Assembly (NCBI RefSeq): GCF_038789205.1
Contig: NZ_CP128355.1
Span: forward strand, 310,001-374,000
Direction of reading: 5' to 3'
Origin: Staphylococcus hsinchuensis
GTDB lineage: Bacteria; Bacillota; Bacilli; Staphylococcales; Staphylococcaceae
Length of the DNA stretch: 64,000 nucleotides
Shown here: positions 59,254-64,000 of the stretch, piece by piece
How the letters are laid out: every line of letters begins with the position of its first letter
Numbering within the stretch: position 1 is the first letter of the stretch
The notes under the pieces: generated by a model
What the model was told of the DNA's origin: nothing
Database searches by the model: none
Seen by the model: only the letters and a program-made list of their open reading frames with translations
Program-made: the position numbers and the translations under genes

Positions 59254-60648
59254 TTAATATCCTATAATTAAAGCAATTGACATACCTAAGCAACAAATAA
59301 TAACCCAAACGATGAGCAGTTTCCATACAAACTTAAGCCATTGTGTATAGCTAATTTTTGCAACAGCTAACGTTCCCATTAAGATGGCAGATGTTGGGAA
59401 TAACACGTTACTAATCGCATCTCCATATTGAAATGCGAGGACTGTGAGTTGACGGTTAATATTTAATAAATCCGATATCGGTACCATAATCGGCATCGTT
59501 GTTAAGGCTTGTCCTGAACCTGAAGGGATAAAGAAATTCAATAGAAATTGTAACCCAAACATTAAGATAATCACGATTGAAGCTGGCACACTTTCTAATA
59601 ACATTGCCATACTGTGCACAATCGTATCAATGACTTTCCCATCTTCTAATATAACTACTATACCTTTAGCAAAACCTACAACCATTGCACCGAATAAAAT
59701 ATCTCTCATACCCTCAATCATGGCATCAAATGTACCATTTAATCCTAACCCACCAATGATGCCTGCAATAATACCGGCGAGAACGAAATTAGCGCTCATC
59801 TGATTAAATGACCACCCATACATAAATATGCCAAAGATATTGAAAACAATCGTAAGGACAATCACAATTAAACAACTTAATTGTCTTTTGCTAAAATTTA
59901 ATGTAGATTGCGTTTCAACGTCTGCACGTTCTTTTTGTTCTAATTCGTATACAATACTTTTTGTCTTATCATGTTTGATACTACGTGCATATAGCATAAC
60001 CGTTGAAATAGCCGCAATTAATATAAAGATATAGATGATAGAGCGTAATCCCCAACCAGAAAACATCGGTAACTCGGCAACTGTTTGAGCAACACCGACA
60101 GTGAATGGATTCAACATCCCTCCGAGAAAGCCACTCGCTGCTCCTAGTATAATCATCGCTGTACCAGTCATCGCATCATATCCTAAACTACGTGCAATAA
60201 TAATACCGATAGGCACAAATATTATTGTTTCTTCAGCCAAACCAATGGAAAAGCCTAATATTGAAAAAATAATCATCGTTATTGGAATCATTAATACTTT
60301 ATATGCTCCTAGGACTTGCATCATTTTATTCACACCATTTTCAAATGCACCTGTTTTATGTACAATTCCAAAAGCACCACCAACTAAAAAGATATAAAAC
60401 ACAATTTCTCCACCTGAAATAAGACCTTCTGGAAAGGCACGAAATATATCTAAAAAATGTGCACCATGTTGCTCAATGTGATGATATGTACCTGACACAA
60501 CTTGCGTTTCGCCTTCTTTCTTTTGACGCTTATACTCCCCAGCAGGAATTAAATAGGTCATTAACGCCGCAAGACTAATAATGATTAATAATAAAGCATA
60601 TGTGTGAGGCATTTTTAAATTCAGTTTATTCATTTTCTCTTTTATCAT
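59254..60648 (-). CDS. YfcC family transporter
   Basis: Membrane protein of 464 aa with about 12 helices, of the YfcC/ArcD-like family of putative amino acid or C4-dicarboxylate carriers. Family stretches: LIPAGEYKR after helix 1, FPEGLISGGEIVFYIFLVGGAFG, GLAEETIIFVPI, and FLLNFFIPSGSGQALTTMPIM with FQYGDAISNVLFPTS near the C-terminus. GGAGAGGG lies six nt before the ATG. Substrate unknown. Confidence 0.9.
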   Translation of the reverse strand: MIKEKMNKLNLKMPHTYALLLIIISLAALMTYLIPAGEYKRQKKEGETQVVSGTYHHIEQHGAHFLDIFRAFPEGLISGGEIVFYIFLVGGAFGIVHKTGAFENGVNKMMQVLGAYKVLMIPITMIIFSILGFSIGLAEETIIFVPIGIIIARSLGYDAMTGTAMIILGAASGFLGGMLNPFTVGVAQTVAELPMFSGWGLRSIIYIFILIAAISTVMLYARSIKHDKTKSIVYELEQKERADVETQSTLNFSKRQLSCLIVIVLTIVFNIFGIFMYGWSFNQMSANFVLAGIIAGIIGGLGLNGTFDAMIEGMRDILFGAMVVGFAKGIVVILEDGKVIDTIVHSMAMLLESVPASIVIILMFGLQFLLNFFIPSGSGQALTTMPIMVPISDLLNINRQLTVLAFQYGDAISNVLFPTSAILMGTLAVAKISYTQWLKFVWKLLIVWVIICCLGMSIALIIGY

Positions 60649-60823
60649 AGTTAACCCTCTCCCCTAGGTTCTTGCTTTATACAAAATTTATTACATTCTC
60701 AAAAGTATTCTTTTTTATAACTTACACTTTCCTTGAAACGAACTCAACTACTTTTCAGATTTTTCAGAAAAATAAATTTCTAATTAAACTATTAATCGAG
60801 TATAATTCTATTATTTTGAACAT

Positions 60824-60862
60824 AAAAAAACCTTCGAAACACACATGATGTGCTTCGAAGGT
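60824..60862 (-). terminator. Terminator of cidC
   Basis: ACCTTCGAA (plus inner CACA/TGTG) pairs with TTCGAAGGT, followed by T7 on the minus strand. Confidence 0.9.
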
Positions 60863-60885
60863 AGTATAATCATTAAATCTATATC

Positions 60886-62628
60886 TTAGAAGAATCTTCT
60901 AATTGCAGTTGACATTGGTGGGATTTCATCAAAGTCTAATTTCTTATCTTCAGTGATTGAACGGTAAGCCCATTTACCATAGTTCATCGCTTCGTCTTTA
61001 ACGATTTTACCTGGTAATGGAGCAGCTGTTGGGTCTACATAAACATTAACGATTGTAGGTCTATTTTGAGCCATTGCTTCTTCAACTACTTCGTCGATTC
61101 TGCTTGGATCTTTTAATGTGTAACCTACACCGCCACAGCTTTCAGCAAATTTAGCTAAGTCCATATCAGTGAAGTCAATTGCGTATTCTAATTCACCTGC
61201 TGCTTGTTGCTCATACTTGATAAATGATAATTGTTCGTTGTTTAATACGAAAATTGTCATTGGTAAATCGTATTGTACTGCAGTTGCGAAGTCTTGCATT
61301 ACCATTTGGAATGCACCGTCGCCGGCAATACCTACAACTTGACGGTTTGGATATGCACGTTTAGCTGCGATTGCACCTGGTAAAGCACAGCCCATTGTAC
61401 CTAACCAACTTGAAATGATAAATCTATTGTTAACAGTTAGGTTTAAATAACGTGTTGACCATACTGTTGAAGTGCCAACGTCGATTGAGAAGATCGCATC
61501 GTCTTTTCTCACTTGGTTGATTGAATCCATTAAACGTTCTGGACGAATTGGTGAGCTTTCATTTTGCATGTCTTCTGCCATCCATGAATCCCACGTTGCT
61601 TTTCTTTCTAATGTTTTGTTTAGGAAGTCACGATTTGAAACATGTTTAACTGAATCAGTTAATTGTTGTAAAGCTAATTTACTATCACTGTGGATACCTA
61701 CATTAATGTCGAAACGGTGTCCAATATTTTCTTCATTATTATCTATTTGAATCGCTTTAATATTTTTCTTAGGTAGATAATCTACATATGGATAGTTTGT
61801 ACCTACCATGATGAGTAAATCTGCATCTTGGATTGTTTGATAAGATGTTTTTGTACCAATTTTACCTAAGTTACCTAGATTGTAAGGATGTGAATCAGGT
61901 AAGATTCCTTTCGCTGGAAGTGTGATAATTGTAGGGATTTTAGCCGCTTCAATAAATTCACGTACTTCGTCAGAAGCTTTTTTAGCTCCTAATCCAAGTA
62001 ACATAACTGGGCGTTTACTCTTGTTAATTAATTTAGTTGCTTTTCTAATGCTACGTGGTTTTGGAATTACACGTGCTGGTGGTGCAGTATCAACTGCTTT
62101 ATTTGTTGTATCTTTTACTTTTCTTGATAATAAGTCGTTCGGTAAGATCAGTACAGATACACCTTTTTTCTCGTAAGCTGTGTGAATTGCTTCATTTACA
62201 ATACCGTAAATATCTTTATCATTTTCAGAAATTTGATGGCTATAAACTGCAACGTCTTGTACCATTTTAGGAATATCAGTTTCTTGGAAAGCTTTTGTAC
62301 CTAGTGCTGTACTATCAGTTTGTCCTGCTAAAATAAGTTGTGGTACATTATCTAATTTTGCGTCGTACATACCGTTTAATAAATGAACAACACCTGGTCC
62401 GCCGATACTTAACGCTACTCCGATTTTACCAGTTAATTTTGTATAACTTGCTGCTGCTAAACTTGCAACTTCTTCGTGACGTACATGTACGAAGTCAAAA
62501 CTATCTCTTACTGTTCTTAAACTATCGACTACCGCATCAATAGAGTCACCTGGAATACCATATAAGTGATCAATATCCCATGCTTCTAAAGCTTTAACTA
62601 ATGCATAATTTGCCTTAATCTTTGCCAT
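60886..62628 (-). CDS. cidC: Pyruvate oxidase CidC
   Basis: TPP- and FAD-dependent pyruvate:menaquinone oxidoreductase of 580 aa producing acetate and CO2 in overflow metabolism; the acetate links to acid-induced death and biofilm lysis in S. aureus. TPP-family layout: DHLYGIPGDSIDAV and VRHEEVASLAA at the N-terminus, VGIAGDGAFQMVMQDFATAVQYDLP with NNEQLSF as the TPP site. ATG at 62628, ten nt after AAAGGGG. It lies 95 nt downstream of cidB. Confidence 0.95.
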   Translation of the reverse strand: MAKIKANYALVKALEAWDIDHLYGIPGDSIDAVVDSLRTVRDSFDFVHVRHEEVASLAAASYTKLTGKIGVALSIGGPGVVHLLNGMYDAKLDNVPQLILAGQTDSTALGTKAFQETDIPKMVQDVAVYSHQISENDKDIYGIVNEAIHTAYEKKGVSVLILPNDLLSRKVKDTTNKAVDTAPPARVIPKPRSIRKATKLINKSKRPVMLLGLGAKKASDEVREFIEAAKIPTIITLPAKGILPDSHPYNLGNLGKIGTKTSYQTIQDADLLIMVGTNYPYVDYLPKKNIKAIQIDNNEENIGHRFDINVGIHSDSKLALQQLTDSVKHVSNRDFLNKTLERKATWDSWMAEDMQNESSPIRPERLMDSINQVRKDDAIFSIDVGTSTVWSTRYLNLTVNNRFIISSWLGTMGCALPGAIAAKRAYPNRQVVGIAGDGAFQMVMQDFATAVQYDLPMTIFVLNNEQLSFIKYEQQAAGELEYAIDFTDMDLAKFAESCGGVGYTLKDPSRIDEVVEEAMAQNRPTIVNVYVDPTAAPLPGKIVKDEAMNYGKWAYRSITEDKKLDFDEIPPMSTAIRRFF

Positions 62629-62722
62629 CGTTAAAATAGCCCCTTTCAAATTTCAATAATTTTAGTATAACATCATAATTATAAATACCATTCTATTTTG
62701 AATCAAAACAACGATTTGCTTA

Positions 62723-63409
62723 TTAATATAAAATAAGGATAAGTATCGGTAAAAAGATTGAACTTAAGACTGCAGTGAGTATCATACCAATGGAACTATA
62801 AGCACCTGATTCTAAATCAATTTCGAGTGCACGCGCTGTACCAAATGCATGTGAAGCATTGCCGTATGTTAATCCCTTGGCAATTGAAGTTTCAAAGCGT
62901 CCTATCCTCAATAAATAGGAACCCGCTATGCTACCTACAAGCCCTGTCGTAATAATAAACATGACAGTCAGAGTATCCGTTCCACCTAATTGATGCGAAA
63001 CTTCAATTCCAACTGCAGCTGTAATAGAACGCGGTAACATTGTTACTATAACCTCTTTTGAATAGCCAAATAACTTCAATACTATATACACGAATAAGAA
63101 ATTCATAATTACAGCTGAACAAACGCTCGTAAATATTACCTTTGAATAAGCTAATATTTTATGACGATTTTGGTATAAAGGATATGCTAAACATACCACT
63201 GTACAGCTCAATAATTGATTAATCCATTTTCCACCGACCATATAATCGTGATAATTTTTATGGGAAAATAATAAAATCACGATGATGCCTATTGCGGAAA
63301 TAAGTGCAGGGTTGAGAAATGGACTTTTGAATTTTTCTTGTAATTTCTTGGCGACAACATACATGATAATCGTTAATAGAATCATAATTATAGATTGAAA
63401 TATTATCAT
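62723..63409 (-). CDS. cidB: CidB/LrgB family antiholin-like protein
   Basis: Membrane protein of 228 aa of the LrgB family with about six helices. Conserved: [32 protein letters not shown] and [19 protein letters not shown]. Works with CidA in control of autolysis and extracellular DNA, possibly also pyruvate transport as shown for related pairs. Starts directly after the cidA stop. Confidence 0.95.
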   Translation of the reverse strand: MIIFQSIIMILLTIIMYVVAKKLQEKFKSPFLNPALISAIGIIVILLFSHKNYHDYMVGGKWINQLLSCTVVCLAYPLYQNRHKILAYSKVIFTSVCSAVIMNFLFVYIVLKLFGYSKEVIVTMLPRSITAAVGIEVSHQLGGTDTLTVMFIITTGLVGSIAGSYLLRIGRFETSIAKGLTYGNASHAFGTARALEIDLESGAYSSIGMILTAVLSSIFLPILILILY

Positions 63410-63796
63410 TTAACTGTCACCATTCCCATATTTCCATTTACAAACCATCTTATCCGCAATGAAACCTGATAATAAAGCTACACAACAAGTTCCGATTAAT
63501 ATCATAGAAAAGAATAAGATGAAGTTCATATTAATTTCTGAAAATATGTCCATTACCCCTACTACCGATGGAATAAAGAAAAAAACCATCGTCGTTAAGA
63601 AGAAATTAGCACCTTCGTCAATCCATTTAGGCGGGATTACTTTTAATTGTAAAAGAACGAAAAACAAAATTAATCCTACAATACTGCCTGCAATAGGTAT
63701 ATGGAAAAACTGCTGCAAAACATTACCTACATACGTAATGCACATTATGATTGCAGCTTGTATAATGACTCTCACTGCCTTTTGAACGAGTTGCAT
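63410..63796 (-). CDS. cidA: CidA holin-like protein
   Basis: LrgA/CidA family membrane protein of 128 aa. Helices with PIAGSIVGLILFFVLLQLKVIP, then WIDEGANFFLTTMVFFFIPSVVG, both diagnostic, and a charged C-terminus. It promotes murein hydrolase activity and lysis. ATG at 63796 has AAAGGG eight nt upstream and gives the family length; the longer frame to 63904 has no site. First gene of cidABC in the window. Confidence 0.94.
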   Translation of the reverse strand: MQLVQKAVRVIIQAAIIMCITYVGNVLQQFFHIPIAGSIVGLILFFVLLQLKVIPPKWIDEGANFFLTTMVFFFIPSVVGVMDIFSEINMNFILFFSMILIGTCCVALLSGFIADKMVCKWKYGNGDS

Positions 63797-63916
63797 TCGC
63801 ATCATCCCTTTTATAAGAGTTCGCATTTGCTGTTGTTTTATCACATCAACTAGTATAAAACACGAACTTTTATAATAAAAATATATATTTTCAATATAAC
63901 CCATTACTTTTATCTA

Positions 63917-63930
63917 TGAAAACGTTTCAA
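63917..63930. promoter_or_regulatory. cre-like site before cidA
   Basis: TGAAAACGTTTCAA matches the cre pattern at 12 of 14 positions, about 120 nt upstream of cidA. In S. aureus CcpA acts on cidABC, which gives modest support. Confidence 0.35.
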
Positions 63931-64000
63931 TACATTGAAATATATTATATTTTATTATACATAGGATTTCGATCCCTCATTTATTACAACTAATCAAATA

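Overview
The window is AT-rich chromosomal DNA with short intergenic gaps, strong AGGAGG-type ribosome binding sites and frequent GTG/TTG starts. Its content (sortase A, an IsaB-like antigen, RelP, the gntRKP cluster, class III fructose bisphosphatase, cidABC, a capBCAD-type poly-gamma-glutamate locus) points to a Staphylococcus. The poly-gamma-glutamate locus and the ppx-ppk pair suggest a coagulase-negative species; a member of the saprophyticus/cohnii/xylosus group is a guess from gene content, not a demonstrated identity. I see no rRNA, tRNA, CRISPR array, intact insertion sequence or prophage.

Layout. 1-6.5 kb (mostly minus): an OpuC-type compatible-solute ABC importer cut by the left edge, a YdeI-like protein, an MFS exporter and a FetAB-like ABC pair. 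6.8-16.3 kb: FMN-binding glutamate synthase-like protein, M42 peptidase, SDR, AbgT transporter, and ppx-ppk for polyphosphate turnover. 16.3-18.6 kb: two truncated genes meeting head to head (an SDR and a MerR regulator, both lacking their N-termini), an intact SDR and two small proteins. 18.7-25 kb: gntR-gntK-gntP with operator and cre, a MerR regulator with a zinc ribbon, RelP, and a DUF2188-type protein. 25-39 kb: FUSC protein, acetolactate decarboxylase, an ACS-type MFS transporter with a cre site, DedA, PutP, Fbp, an NhaP-type antiporter and a DASS anion symporter whose upstream region carries a Fur-box promoter and a C-rich hairpin. 39-49 kb: IsaB-like protein, MarR next to an aldehyde dehydrogenase, AdcA/ZnuA-like lipoprotein, small GNAT, tubby-like protein, nitroreductase, sortase A, thiC with a TPP riboswitch, and a dehalogenase interrupted by one stop codon. 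49-64 kb: a gene-poor stretch with a possible coding remnant, a large Rsp/Rbf-type AraC regulator, a class III aminotransferase resembling isoleucine 2-epimerase, the poly-gamma-glutamate operon capB-capC-capA-capE-capD, a YfcC transporter, and cidA-cidB-cidC.

How it works together. Many genes concern carbon overflow and gluconeogenesis (gluconate use, Fbp, PutP, acetolactate decarboxylase, CidC), and several carry cre-like CcpA sites. A second theme is osmotic and envelope stress (OpuC, PutP, Na+/H+ antiporter, poly-gamma-glutamate, RelP). The most interesting non-coding signals are the Fur-controlled promoter at about 37.3 kb followed by a hairpin with a C-rich loop, the thiC riboswitch whose terminator contains the ribosome binding site and ends on the start codon, and a structured repeat at about 28.7 kb.
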